A program made the position numbers and the translations under genes. The notes under the pieces are model-generated. The model made no database searches. It had not been told where the DNA came from and worked only from the letters and a program-made list of their open reading frames with translations. A DNA stretch of 34,967 nucleotides from an uncultured Clostridia bacterium (GTDB taxonomy: Bacteria > Bacillota > Clostridia > Oscillospirales > Ruminococcaceae): contig CALXGT010000016.1 of the NCBI GenBank assembly GCA_944387915.1, forward strand, positions 1 to 34,967, read 5' to 3'. This document shows positions 8,776-16,470 of this stretch, piece after piece (position 1 is the stretch's first letter; each line of letters starts with the position of its first letter).

Positions 8776-8805
8776 AATGTAAAAAGATTGTAAAGTTCTT
8801 TACAA
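8776..8805 (-). promoter_or_regulatory. possible ackA promoter
   Basis: On the minus strand TTGTAA (8800-8805) and TACATT (8776-8781) are spaced 18 bp apart. Each matches four of six consensus positions, so this is a weak candidate. The -35 box and part of the spacer lie inside the palindrome at 8788-8805, as expected for repression. Confidence 0.4.
8788..8805. promoter_or_regulatory. 18-bp palindromic operator, Rex-like
   Basis: TTGTAAAG-TT-CTTTACAA is a perfect dyad with 8-bp arms. It follows the layout of the redox-sensing repressor Rex (TTGTKAA-N4-TTMACAA) except for one symmetric base in each arm. A second pair of 6-bp arms, AAGCGG (8761-8766) and CCGCTT (8810-8815), encloses it. Rex commonly controls fermentation genes, which suits ackA. 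The assignment to Rex is inference. Confidence 0.5.
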
Positions 8806-8841
8806 AAAGCCGCTTCCGGGGCGCAAACCCCTTTTTGAGGC

Positions 8842-8870
8842 TTGACTTTAAACCAACTACATTATATAGT
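8842..8870 (+). promoter_or_regulatory. sigma-A promoter for tmcAL-cmk-plsC-ispH/rpsA
   Basis: TTGACT (8842-8847) and TATAGT (8865-8870) are spaced 17 bp apart. A TATAAT at 8873-8878 is 25 bp from the same -35 box and therefore less likely. The start codon follows about 97 bp downstream. The region 8731-8967 holds this divergent control region and no gene. Confidence 0.7.
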
Positions 8871-8967
8871 AATATAATGGACGCAGAATTTCAAGAGGTT
8901 TTCCGAGCTTTTTAAAAAAAGCCGGAATTTTTTGTCATAAACGGAAGAGCCATGTAGGGGGAAGACT

Positions 8968-10179
8968 ATGGAGGTTGCCGCCATAATCGCTGAATACAAT
9001 CCTTTTCATTCCGGGCACCAGTACCAGATTCAGAGAATTCGCGAAGCGGGTTTTGATGTGGTGGTTGCGGTAATGAGCGGGAATTTTGTTCAACGGGGAG
9101 AGGCGGCTATTTTTTCCAAATGGCTTCGCGCCACTGCCGCCGTTTCCTGCGGCGTGGACTTGGTGTTGGAGCTTCCGGCCCCTTATGTTCTTTCTTCGGC
9201 GGAAGGATTTTCCTTTGGCGCCCTTTCCCTGTTAAAGGGGATGGGGGTTCCGTTTACCTTGTGTTTTGGGACGGAAAGAGGAGAAGCGGAGGATTTTTTT
9301 GCCGCCGCGAAAGGATTTTCCGATCCGAATGTCAAAGAACTCTTCGGACAGAAGCAAAAGGAAGGGAAATCGTATCCCCGCGCTTGGTTTGAAAGCGCCA
9401 AGGCTTTTTTGCCGGAATCGGTGTGGCGGCTTTTTACTTTGCCCAACAGCCTGTTAGGCGTGCTGTACTGTAAGCAGATACTGGATATGGAACTTCCGCA
9501 AAGGATCTTTCCCTTGCAAAGGAAAGGAGTCTTGCACCATCAGGCCGGTGAGGTCGGTGGGATCGCTTCGGCGTCGTTCCTTCGATGGTGCTTTCGTACC
9601 GGCGACTTTTCGGTGGTGTCCCGCTGCGTACCCGAAAACACGGCGGAACGTTACCGGCAGATCGCAGAAGAGGGCATATTTACAGATCCTTCCCTGCTGG
9701 AAAAAACGATTCTTTACCTTCTTTCCACGATGCCTTTGGACGCCCTTTTGCGTCTTCCCGGCGTTTCGGAAGGATTGGAGCACAAGATCCGAGGGGATGC
9801 GCGGCAAAGCCGTTCTCTTTTGGAGCTGGAACAGAAGCTCAAATCCAAGCGCTATCCGTTAAGTCGTCTGCGCCGGATTTTTGGCGCGGCATTGGTGGGA
9901 GCCGACAAGGCCCTTTCTGTGGTGCCCGCTCCGTATATTCGGGTTTTGGATATGAATGAAACAGGCCAAAAGCTGTTAAAAGAAATAAAGAGGAGGAAAG
10001 GACTTCCTGTCTACCATTCTTTTTCCGAGTTGAAGCGGGATTTTCCCTCTTTCGGAGAAAAGGAGGAGCAGGCGACCCGGGCTTTTTCCCTGGCGTTGCG
10101 TACCCCTTCTTTGGAGACAGAATATAAAGATTTACATCGGTACACGGTAAAACAACGTTTGATGGAGGAAAAGTTATGA
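8968..10179 (+). CDS. tmcAL: tRNA(Met) cytidine acetate ligase
   Basis: TmcAL forms N4-acetylcytidine at the wobble position of elongator tRNA(Met), using acetate and ATP through an acetyl-adenylate. The 403-residue protein starts with the nucleotidyltransferase motif IIAEYNPFHSGH, with H14 and H17 as the HxGH pair, followed by VMSGNFVQRGE, GVDLVLELP and SSAEGF. These are diagnostic of this family (formerly DUF795/YlbM). The start at 8968 follows AGGGGG. It is the first gene of a four-gene operon and overlaps cmk as ATGA. Its substrate acetate is the product of the divergently transcribed ackA; whether that link is meaningful is not shown. Confidence 0.93.
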   Translation: MEVAAIIAEYNPFHSGHQYQIQRIREAGFDVVVAVMSGNFVQRGEAAIFSKWLRATAAVSCGVDLVLELPAPYVLSSAEGFSFGALSLLKGMGVPFTLCFGTERGEAEDFFAAAKGFSDPNVKELFGQKQKEGKSYPRAWFESAKAFLPESVWRLFTLPNSLLGVLYCKQILDMELPQRIFPLQRKGVLHHQAGEVGGIASASFLRWCFRTGDFSVVSRCVPENTAERYRQIAEEGIFTDPSLLEKTILYLLSTMPLDALLRLPGVSEGLEHKIRGDARQSRSLLELEQKLKSKRYPLSRLRRIFGAALVGADKALSVVPAPYIRVLDMNETGQKLLKEIKRRKGLPVYHSFSELKRDFPSFGEKEEQATRAFSLALRTPSLETEYKDLHRYTVKQRLMEEKL

Positions 10180-10841
10180 TTTCAGTAGCAATCGATGGAC
10201 CCGCCGGCGCGGGAAAAAGCAGCATCGCCAAGGCGGTCGCCAAAGAACTGAACTATATTTATATTGATACCGGCGCTTTGTACCGAGCGATCGGATTGTA
10301 CGCTGTGGAACAAGCGGTAACTACTACCAACCGCGAGGCGGTGGCGGCTCTTCTTTCGGAGATTGACGTTACCCTTCAGCATATCCATGGCCATCAGCAT
10401 GTCTTTTTAAACGGCGTGGATGTATCGGAACGGATCCGGAAGCCGGTAGTGACGGTTGCCGCTTCCCATGTTTCCGCCCATCCGGAGGTGCGTACGTTTT
10501 TGCTTTCTCTCCAGCGGAAACTGGCGGAAGAAAACAACGTCATCATGGACGGCCGGGATATTGGTACGGTGATTTTGCCCAACGCAAATGTGAAAATTTA
10601 TCTGACCGCTTCCGCCGAGGAACGGGCTCGCCGCCGGTATAAGGAATTGTTTGATCGAGGGGAAGATGTGCATTTTGATACGGTGCTGAAAGAAATTCAG
10701 CAGCGGGATTACAATGACAGCCATCGGGAGATCGCACCGTTAAAACAGGCCGAGGACGCCATTTTAGTGGATACCACAACGGACGATTTGGAAGCCGCGA
10801 TTCAAAAGGTCAAGGCAGTGATCCTCTCAAAAATCAGTTAG
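10176..10841 (+). CDS. cmk: cytidylate kinase
   Basis: Cmk phosphorylates CMP and dCMP in nucleotide salvage and after RNA and lipid turnover. The 221-residue protein has the P-loop GPAGAGKSS (residues 8-16), the YIDTGALYRA substrate loop, MDGRDIGTVI, and a lid segment rich in arginine (SAEERARRRY). Length matches the bacterial type. The start overlaps the tmcAL stop as ATGA, with GGAGG at 10164-10168 seven bases upstream. The cmk-plsC-ispH-rpsA order is a known clostridial arrangement. Confidence 0.96.
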   Translation: MISVAIDGPAGAGKSSIAKAVAKELNYIYIDTGALYRAIGLYAVEQAVTTTNREAVAALLSEIDVTLQHIHGHQHVFLNGVDVSERIRKPVVTVAASHVSAHPEVRTFLLSLQRKLAEENNVIMDGRDIGTVILPNANVKIYLTASAEERARRRYKELFDRGEDVHFDTVLKEIQQRDYNDSHREIAPLKQAEDAILVDTTTDDLEAAIQKVKAVILSKIS

Positions 10842-10851
10842 AGGTCACGGC

Positions 10852-11457
10852 ATGGGATTTTATCAGTTTGCGCGAATTGTAGTTGCGGTGGTGATCCGGT
10901 TTGCATACCGGATCACTTTTATCGGGCTTGAGCATATCCCGCAGGATGCAAAAACCGGTTTTATCCTGTCCTCAAATCACATTTCTTTGGCAGACCCGAT
11001 TTTTGTAGCTCTCAAGGTAAAGCCCAGAGTTTACTTTATGGCGAAGGAAGAGCTGTTTCAAAACCGGTTTTTTGGCTGGCTGATTCGGAAGCTGGGCGCC
11101 TTTCCCGTGGACCGCAACAGCGGGGATATCGGGGCGATTCACTATGCGACGGAATTGGTGAGCAAAAAGAATGTTTTAGGGATCTTTCCCGAAGGAACGC
11201 GGAGCCGAACCGGAGCGATGGGACGAATTAAGCCCGGCATTTCCATTATTGCCGCGCAGACCGGGGCGGATGTGCTGCCATGTATCATTAAAAAAGGGAA
11301 GCGGGGATGGTTTCGTCGAAGGATCACCGTTCGGTACGGAGAGGTAATTCCCTTCTCAGAATTGGGAATTGAAAAAGATTCGAGAAACACCGCGTCCCTT
11401 CGCAGCGCCACAAGAAAAATCTCCGACGCGATGACGCGGCTTTGGGAGGAAGTATGA
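10852..11457 (+). CDS. plsC: 1-acyl-sn-glycerol-3-phosphate acyltransferase
   Basis: PlsC makes phosphatidic acid by acylating lysophosphatidic acid at the membrane. The 201-residue protein shows the acyltransferase HX4D motif as H43-ISLA-D48, and FPEGTRSRTG at about 112-121 as the phosphate-binding block. A hydrophobic N-terminal stretch (about 5-25) would place it at the membrane. It begins 10 bp after cmk with GAGGT upstream, and its end overlaps the ispH/rpsA start. It is a short member of the family, consistent with many Firmicute PlsC proteins. Confidence 0.93.
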   Translation: MGFYQFARIVVAVVIRFAYRITFIGLEHIPQDAKTGFILSSNHISLADPIFVALKVKPRVYFMAKEELFQNRFFGWLIRKLGAFPVDRNSGDIGAIHYATELVSKKNVLGIFPEGTRSRTGAMGRIKPGISIIAAQTGADVLPCIIKKGKRGWFRRRITVRYGEVIPFSELGIEKDSRNTASLRSATRKISDAMTRLWEEV

Positions 11458-13484
11458 AGGAAATTCGACTGGCAGAGACGGCGGGTTTTTGCTTCGGAGT
11501 CAATCGGGCGGTAAATAAAACCTTTGAAATCGCTCAAAGCGGAGAAAAAGCGGCGACCTTAGGCCCTATTATTCATAATCCTGAGGTGGTGGATCGGCTT
11601 CGCCGCCAGGGAATACGAGATAAGTCTCTTTCGGAAATTGAAGAGGGAGAGACGGTAATCATCCGTTCCCATGGCGTCGGGAAATCCGTTTACGAAATGT
11701 TGAAAGGGCATAAGATCGTGGACTGCACCTGTCCTTTCGTGGAGAAAATTCATCGGATTGTCGCCGAGGAATCCCAAAAGGGACGGGACATTCTCATCAT
11801 CGGAGATCCTTCTCACCCGGAAGTGCAGGGAATTATGGGACATGCGTCGGGAAAAGCCACAGCGGTAGAAGACGAGAAAGGACTGTCCGATTTTTTAAGG
11901 AAAGAGAGCGAAAACGGTGAGAAGCCGTTGTCGGTTGTGGTTCAGACCACCTTTCAGAAAAAAGGCTGGATAAAATTTCAACAAATTATTAAAAAGCTCT
12001 ATACAAACGTTTCGTTTTTTGATACAATATGTAATGCGACAGCTTGTCGCCAGGATGAGGCGGAAGAGCTGGCGAAAGAATCGGATTTGATGGTTGTCAT
12101 CGGGGGGAAAAGCAGCTCCAATACCCAGAAGCTGTACCAGATTTGCCGTCAGTACTGTGAGACTATTTTCATTGAAAATAAAACAGAGCTTGACAATTAT
12201 CCGATTTTACGTCATAATAGAATTGGCGTAACTGCCGGCGCATCCACTCCGGCAGATATCATCAAGGAGGTACTAAATACCATGAGTGAAATTCTGGAAA
12301 AACAGGGCGAGGAGCTCGAAACTAAAGAGGAGGAGCTCGATTTTGCCCAGCTTTTGGAGCAGTCTCTCAATGAGAAATTATATACAGGCAAAAAGGTAAA
12401 AGGCATCGTTACGACCGTAGCTCCGAATGAGATCCATGTTGATGTTGGAGCGAAGCAGGCCGGTATCGTTCCCGCTTCCGAGTTGAGCGATGATCCTAAT
12501 TTTGACATTGCCGCGAATATCCATGTCAACGATGAGATTGATCTGATTGTGCTGAAAGTAAACGATCAGGAAGGTATCGTTACCCTTTCCAAGAAACGCT
12601 GCGATGCGGAGCGCGGGTACGAGGAGATTTGCAAAGCGTATGAAGACGGCACTGTTTTGACCGGTGTGGTTACCGATGTAGTTAAGGGCGGTATTTTGGT
12701 GCTGTGCAATAACATGAAGATCTTTGTACCTTCTTCTCTTGCTTCCGATCGGAGAGTCGAGGATCTTTCTACCCTCTTAAAGAAGGAAGTCCAATTTAAG
12801 GTAATTGAAATCAATGAGCGTCGCCGCAGAGCGGTAGGCTCCATTCGCGCGGTACTCAATGAGGCGAAAAAGGCGAAACAGGAAGCTTTCTGGAATGAAG
12901 TGGAAATCGGGAAGGTTTATCATGGTGAGGTAAAGTCCATTACTTCTTACGGCGCTTTTGTTGATCTGGGCGGCGTTGATGGTATGATTCATATTACCGA
13001 GCTTTCCTGGACTCGGATTAAGTCCCCGGAAGAGGTTGTTAAAATCGGTGACACAGTAGAAGTCTATATCAAAGATATCGACACCGAGAAAAAGAAAATT
13101 TCCCTGGGCTATAAAAAGAGCGAGGACAATCCTTGGGAAATCTTTAAACGGGACTTCGCTGTGGATTCCATCGTTCCCGTTAAGATTGTTTCTATCACCA
13201 GCTTTGGTGCTTTTGCGCAGATCATTCCCGGTGTGGACGGATTGATCCATATTTCTCAGATTGCCAACCGTCGGATCGACAAGGTTTCCGATGTGCTGAA
13301 GGTGGGCGACGTGGTCGACGCGAAGATTATTGATGTGGATTATGAGAAGAAGAAAGTAAGCCTTTCTATTCGCGCTACGCTGGAAGAGGAAAAGCCCGCT
13401 CCTGAAAAAGAGCCGGAAGAAGAAGAGACGGTTTCTGATTATGCCGCTGACTTGGAAGGCATAGAGGGTGTTACTGTAGAGTAA
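11454..13484 (+). CDS. ispH: bifunctional IspH (HMBPP reductase) - ribosomal protein S1 fusion
   Basis: A single 676-residue frame joins two proteins. Residues 1-276 are IspH, the last enzyme of the MEP isoprenoid pathway, with its three iron-sulfur cluster cysteines C13 (AGFCFGV), C93 (CTCPFV) and C193 (TICNATACRQ). Residues about 310-643 are four S1 RNA-binding domains (about 310-382, 398-466, 485-555, 570-643) followed by an acidic tail. The first start follows GGAGGAAGT and overlaps the plsC stop as ATGA. An internal AAGGAGG (12264-12270) precedes an in-frame ATG at 12282, exactly at the junction, so S1 alone may also be made. The S1 half looks richer in codons typical of high expression. 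This fusion is known in Clostridia. Confidence 0.95.
   Translation: MKEIRLAETAGFCFGVNRAVNKTFEIAQSGEKAATLGPIIHNPEVVDRLRRQGIRDKSLSEIEEGETVIIRSHGVGKSVYEMLKGHKIVDCTCPFVEKIHRIVAEESQKGRDILIIGDPSHPEVQGIMGHASGKATAVEDEKGLSDFLRKESENGEKPLSVVVQTTFQKKGWIKFQQIIKKLYTNVSFFDTICNATACRQDEAEELAKESDLMVVIGGKSSSNTQKLYQICRQYCETIFIENKTELDNYPILRHNRIGVTAGASTPADIIKEVLNTMSEILEKQGEELETKEEELDFAQLLEQSLNEKLYTGKKVKGIVTTVAPNEIHVDVGAKQAGIVPASELSDDPNFDIAANIHVNDEIDLIVLKVNDQEGIVTLSKKRCDAERGYEEICKAYEDGTVLTGVVTDVVKGGILVLCNNMKIFVPSSLASDRRVEDLSTLLKKEVQFKVIEINERRRRAVGSIRAVLNEAKKAKQEAFWNEVEIGKVYHGEVKSITSYGAFVDLGGVDGMIHITELSWTRIKSPEEVVKIGDTVEVYIKDIDTEKKKISLGYKKSEDNPWEIFKRDFAVDSIVPVKIVSITSFGAFAQIIPGVDGLIHISQIANRRIDKVSDVLKVGDVVDAKIIDVDYEKKKVSLSIRATLEEEKPAPEKEPEEEETVSDYAADLEGIEGVTVE
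12264..12284 (+). promoter_or_regulatory. rpsA: internal ribosome binding site and in-frame start for stand-alone S1
   Basis: AAGGAGG at 12264-12270 and an ATG at 12282 (codon 277 of the fusion) lie at the end of the IspH domain. The spacing of 11 bases is slightly long but workable. Translation from here would give a 400-residue S1 protein. Confidence 0.55.
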
Positions 13485-13490
13485 TTTATA

Positions 13491-13526
13491 AAAACTCCGG
13501 AAAGAAAACCTTTCCGGAGTTTTTTG
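13491..13526. terminator. bidirectional terminator between ispH/rpsA and radical SAM gene
   Basis: A 14-bp perfect stem (AAAACTCCGGAAAG at 13491-13504 with its complement at 13510-13523) encloses a 5-nt loop and has T-rich tails on both strands. It ends two convergent genes. Confidence 0.92.
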
Positions 13527-13527
13527 T

Positions 13528-14475
13528 TTACCATGTTTGATGAAACTGTTTTCCCTGCCAGCTGTTTCGCCGGAGAAGCTCTTTATCGATCTCGTTCATA
13601 ACCACGAATTTTTTTAGGCTCCATAATGGCGCTAAAAGGCTTTCCTTTTCCCCATCGCCGGTAACCCGCTGGATGGTAATTTCAGGGGGGAGAAGCTCGA
13701 TTTGATCGCAGACAATGCGCACGTATTCATTCAAAGATAACGTTTCAAATTCGCCTCGCTTCCATTCCTCCGCCAAGCGGGTTCCGTCTACCACATGGAG
13801 AAGATGAATTTTGATGGAATGGATGGGAAGAGAAGCGAGGACCTTCGCCGTTTCCAGCATCATCTCTTTGGTTTCGTAGGGCAGCCCGTTGATAATATGG
13901 ACGCAGATGGGAATACCCCGCCGGTTTAATTCCCTTACCGCTTGATGAAATTCCTCGAAACTGTGCCCCCGATTGATTCGTTTGGCGGTTTCGTCGTGGA
14001 TAGTTTGCAGTCCCAGCTCCACTGTCAAATAGGTCCGTTTCGAAATTTCCTCGAGATAATCGTAGGTGTTTTCGGAAATCGCGTCCGCCCGGGTAGCGAT
14101 ACTAAGCCCCACCGCCTTTTCAAAGGAAAGGGCGGTTTCGTATTTTTTCCGCAAAACGGGAAGGGGCGCGTAGGTGTTGGTGTTTGCCTGAAAATAAGGG
14201 ATATACCCTACGGCATGAGGCCACTTTTTTTCTAACATTACCTTTTGACGCTCCATTTGAACCAGGAGATCCTCGGGTTTGCGAGAGGAAATACTGTATT
14301 GGCAGTAGCTGCATCCTCCCGTTCCCCGGGTTCCATCGAGGTTGGGACAGGAAAAGCCGCCGTCTAAGGAAAGCTTAAACACTTTACCGCCAAATCGTTT
14401 TTTTAAGTAATAATCCCAGGTATGAAACCGGCGATTGTTGTCGCTATAAGGGAAGGGATTTTTGACCTTTTCCAT
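13528..14475 (-). CDS. TIGR01212-family radical SAM protein (YtqA/YhcC-like)
   Basis: The 315-residue protein is a radical SAM enzyme with the widely spaced cluster motif of this family: C43, then 11 residues, C55, then SY, and C58, in KLSLDGGFSCPNLDG...GGCSYC. Other family features are YFQANTNTYAP, the GLS.ATR.D block, VELGLQ, INRGH, HIINGLP and IKIHLLHV. Members are known from Firmicutes and E. coli, but I know of no reaction firmly assigned to them. I moved the start to 14475 (GGATGG upstream) because the extra 18 codons of the longer frame run through the lysA terminator hairpin. The gene is last in a minus-strand block and probably has its own, unseen promoter or receives read-through. 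Confidence 0.88.
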   Translation of the reverse strand: MEKVKNPFPYSDNNRRFHTWDYYLKKRFGGKVFKLSLDGGFSCPNLDGTRGTGGCSYCQYSISSRKPEDLLVQMERQKVMLEKKWPHAVGYIPYFQANTNTYAPLPVLRKKYETALSFEKAVGLSIATRADAISENTYDYLEEISKRTYLTVELGLQTIHDETAKRINRGHSFEEFHQAVRELNRRGIPICVHIINGLPYETKEMMLETAKVLASLPIHSIKIHLLHVVDGTRLAEEWKRGEFETLSLNEYVRIVCDQIELLPPEITIQRVTGDGEKESLLAPLWSLKKFVVMNEIDKELLRRNSWQGKQFHQTW

Positions 14476-14489
14476 TGTATCACCATCCA

Positions 14490-14521
14490 AAAGAAGTCCC
14501 CCGCTGAAAAACGGGGGACTT
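14490..14521 (-). terminator. terminator of lysA
   Basis: A 10-bp perfect stem, AAGTCCCCCG (14494-14503) with CGGGGGACTT (14512-14521), encloses an 8-nt loop. Read on the minus strand it follows the lysA stop by 4 bp, but the T tract after it (CTTTT) is short, so termination may be partial. Confidence 0.7.
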
Positions 14522-14525
14522 TCCA

Positions 14526-15818
14526 TCATACGTCGTTTCGAATCAGATCTTCGAGAGAATCACCTTTAATGATGATCCGCGCGGTACCGTCTTTTACCAT
14601 CACTGTGGGAGGAATGGGGTTGCGGTTATAGCGGGACGCCATAGAGTAGTTATAAGCGCCGGTAGATAAGACGGCTAAAATGTCGCCGACCTTGGCTTCC
14701 GGCAAAGGAATATTCTCTCCTAAGAGATCGCCGCTTTCACAGCATTTTCCCGCTACCGTATATGTTTTAACTGGCTTTTCTGTGGCCCGGTTTGCGAGGA
14801 GCATATCGTATTTAGAGCCATAGAGGGCGTAACGGGGATTATCTCCCATACCGCCGTCTACCGCTAAATAGGTGCGAACGTTGGGGATCTCCTTGAAACA
14901 GCCCACTGTGTAAAGGGTCGTTCCCGCTTCGCCAACAATAGAGCGGCCCGGTTCAATTATAACCGAGGGGAGAGAGAGGCTGTACTGGTGGCATAAGTCC
15001 TTGATGGTACCCGATACATCCTTGAGGTACTCTACATAGGGAATGGGATCGTCTTCATCGGTGTAGCGGATTCCAAAGCCGCCGCCTAAATCCAAAACCT
15101 GCATTTCGACGCCGGTTTTGTCCCGAATATCCCGGATAAATTCCATCATGATCTTTGCGGCGTGGACAAAAGGCTCCGTCTCCAAAATCTGGGATCCAAT
15201 GTGGCAGTGAACTCCCTTTAAAGCGATGTTTTCCGTTTTCAACGCGGTAAGTACCCCTTCCATCGCTTCACCGGTCTCCAAGGCAAATCCGAATTTGGAG
15301 TCAATTTGGCCGGTGCGGATAAAATTATGGGTATGGGCGTCTACGCCGGGCTTAATCCGAAGAAGAATCGACGCGGTGGTTTGTTTTTCCTTTGCCAGTC
15401 GGCTAAGGGTTTCCAATTCGGTAAGACCGTCTACTACAATGTATCCCACCTTTTTTTCCAGGGCAAAGGTAAGCTCTTCCACCGATTTGTTGTTGCCATG
15501 AAAGCAGATTCTTTCCATAGGGAAATCCACGGAACAGGCGGTATATAACTCGCCAAGGCTCACTACATCCAGTCCAATCCCTTCTTCTGCCGCGATACGG
15601 CAAAGCTCTTTGCAGCAGAGCGCTTTGGAAGCGTAGCAGACTAACCCCCTTCCGTCATAGTACGCATTCATAGAAGAGCGATAAGCCGCGATTGCGCTTC
15701 GAACCTTGTCCTCTTCCAAAACGTAGAGGGGAGTGTGAAACTGCTTTGCCAGGGAAACAGCATCCACGCCTCCTAAGGAGAGATGTCCATTTTCGGTTAC
15801 CGAGATGTTTCGTTCCAT
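14526..15818 (-). CDS. lysA: diaminopimelate decarboxylase
   Basis: LysA decarboxylates meso-diaminopimelate to L-lysine, using pyridoxal phosphate. The 430-residue alanine-racemase-fold enzyme has the PLP lysine K65 in CYASKA, HCHIGSQI, LDLGGGFGI, EPGRSIVGEAG for phosphate binding, and the substrate-binding CESGD loop with C360. Length and motifs are complete. The start at 15818 has AAGGAATGAAGG upstream. It lies 25 bp after engB on the same strand with no terminator between them, so it is probably co-transcribed with lon and engB. I see no lysine riboswitch in front of it. Confidence 0.96.
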   Translation of the reverse strand: MERNISVTENGHLSLGGVDAVSLAKQFHTPLYVLEEDKVRSAIAAYRSSMNAYYDGRGLVCYASKALCCKELCRIAAEEGIGLDVVSLGELYTACSVDFPMERICFHGNNKSVEELTFALEKKVGYIVVDGLTELETLSRLAKEKQTTASILLRIKPGVDAHTHNFIRTGQIDSKFGFALETGEAMEGVLTALKTENIALKGVHCHIGSQILETEPFVHAAKIMMEFIRDIRDKTGVEMQVLDLGGGFGIRYTDEDDPIPYVEYLKDVSGTIKDLCHQYSLSLPSVIIEPGRSIVGEAGTTLYTVGCFKEIPNVRTYLAVDGGMGDNPRYALYGSKYDMLLANRATEKPVKTYTVAGKCCESGDLLGENIPLPEAKVGDILAVLSTGAYNYSMASRYNRNPIPPTVMVKDGTARIIIKGDSLEDLIRNDV

Positions 15819-15843
15819 TTTCCTTCATTCCTTTGCAATCATT

Positions 15844-16461
15844 TTATTCTTCTTTTATATTTTGAGGGCCATCGGGAAGGGCGAGCTCCTCAATAATACT
15901 TCGCAGTACGTCAACTCCCAGTCCGGTTTCGGAGGAGAAGGGGATAAGAGTAATCTGATCCCCGCAGGGAATTTCTTGGGGCAAGGTTTGAAGCTGCTTT
16001 TGAAATTCCGATTTGTTGAGTTTATCCGCTTTTGTCAACACTACGACAAACGGTGTTTCGGTATCAATCAGGTAATCTACCATTTCCCGATCCTGACGGG
16101 AAGGAGCGTGGCGCATATCCAGCAGGAGGACAACCAATTCCAAAAGACGGTTTTCGTCTTCAAAGTACCCTTGGATCAGTTTGGTAAACCGTTCCTGTTC
16201 GCTTTTGGAAACCTTCGCGTATCCGTAACCGGGAAGATCGACCATATGAATGGTATCGTCTAAGTTATAAAAATTGATGGTTGCGGTTTTTCCGGGGACG
16301 CTACTGACTCTGGCGATATTCTTTCGCTGGAGAAGCTTATTGATTAAAGACGATTTCCCTACGTTGGATCGGCCAATGAAAGCAACCTCCATCCGTGTTG
16401 AGGGAGGAAGCTGCTTTCTTGTTCCGTAAGAAGCGAGAAAAGATGCGTTTTGAAAATTCAT
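15844..16461 (-). CDS. engB: ribosome biogenesis GTP-binding protein EngB/YsxC
   Basis: EngB is a small essential GTPase for 50S subunit assembly. The 205-residue protein shows G1 as GRSNVGKSS (residues 30-38), a T-containing switch I region (VPGKTATINFY), G3 as DLPGYGYAKV, G4 as TKADK and a G5-like PFSS. The start could be 16461 (MNFQ, AGAAG six bases upstream) or 16467 (two residues more); both are close to the lon stop, with only 3-9 bp between the genes. The lon-engB order is conserved in Bacillus and Clostridia. Confidence 0.95.
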   Translation of the reverse strand: MNFQNASFLASYGTRKQLPPSTRMEVAFIGRSNVGKSSLINKLLQRKNIARVSSVPGKTATINFYNLDDTIHMVDLPGYGYAKVSKSEQERFTKLIQGYFEDENRLLELVVLLLDMRHAPSRQDREMVDYLIDTETPFVVVLTKADKLNKSEFQKQLQTLPQEIPCGDQITLIPFSSETGLGVDVLRSIIEELALPDGPQNIKEE

Positions 16462-16470
16462 AGCCATCTT

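Noticed and set aside
8816-8837. GGGG-CGCAAA-CCCC-TTTTT as a terminator between ackA and tmcAL
   Set aside because: The stem is only four pairs and no gene ends there in that direction; it lies inside a divergent promoter region.
11454-13484. IspH/S1 fusion as a sequencing or assembly error
   Set aside because: The frame is continuous with coherent linker residues, and the same fusion is known in many Clostridia.
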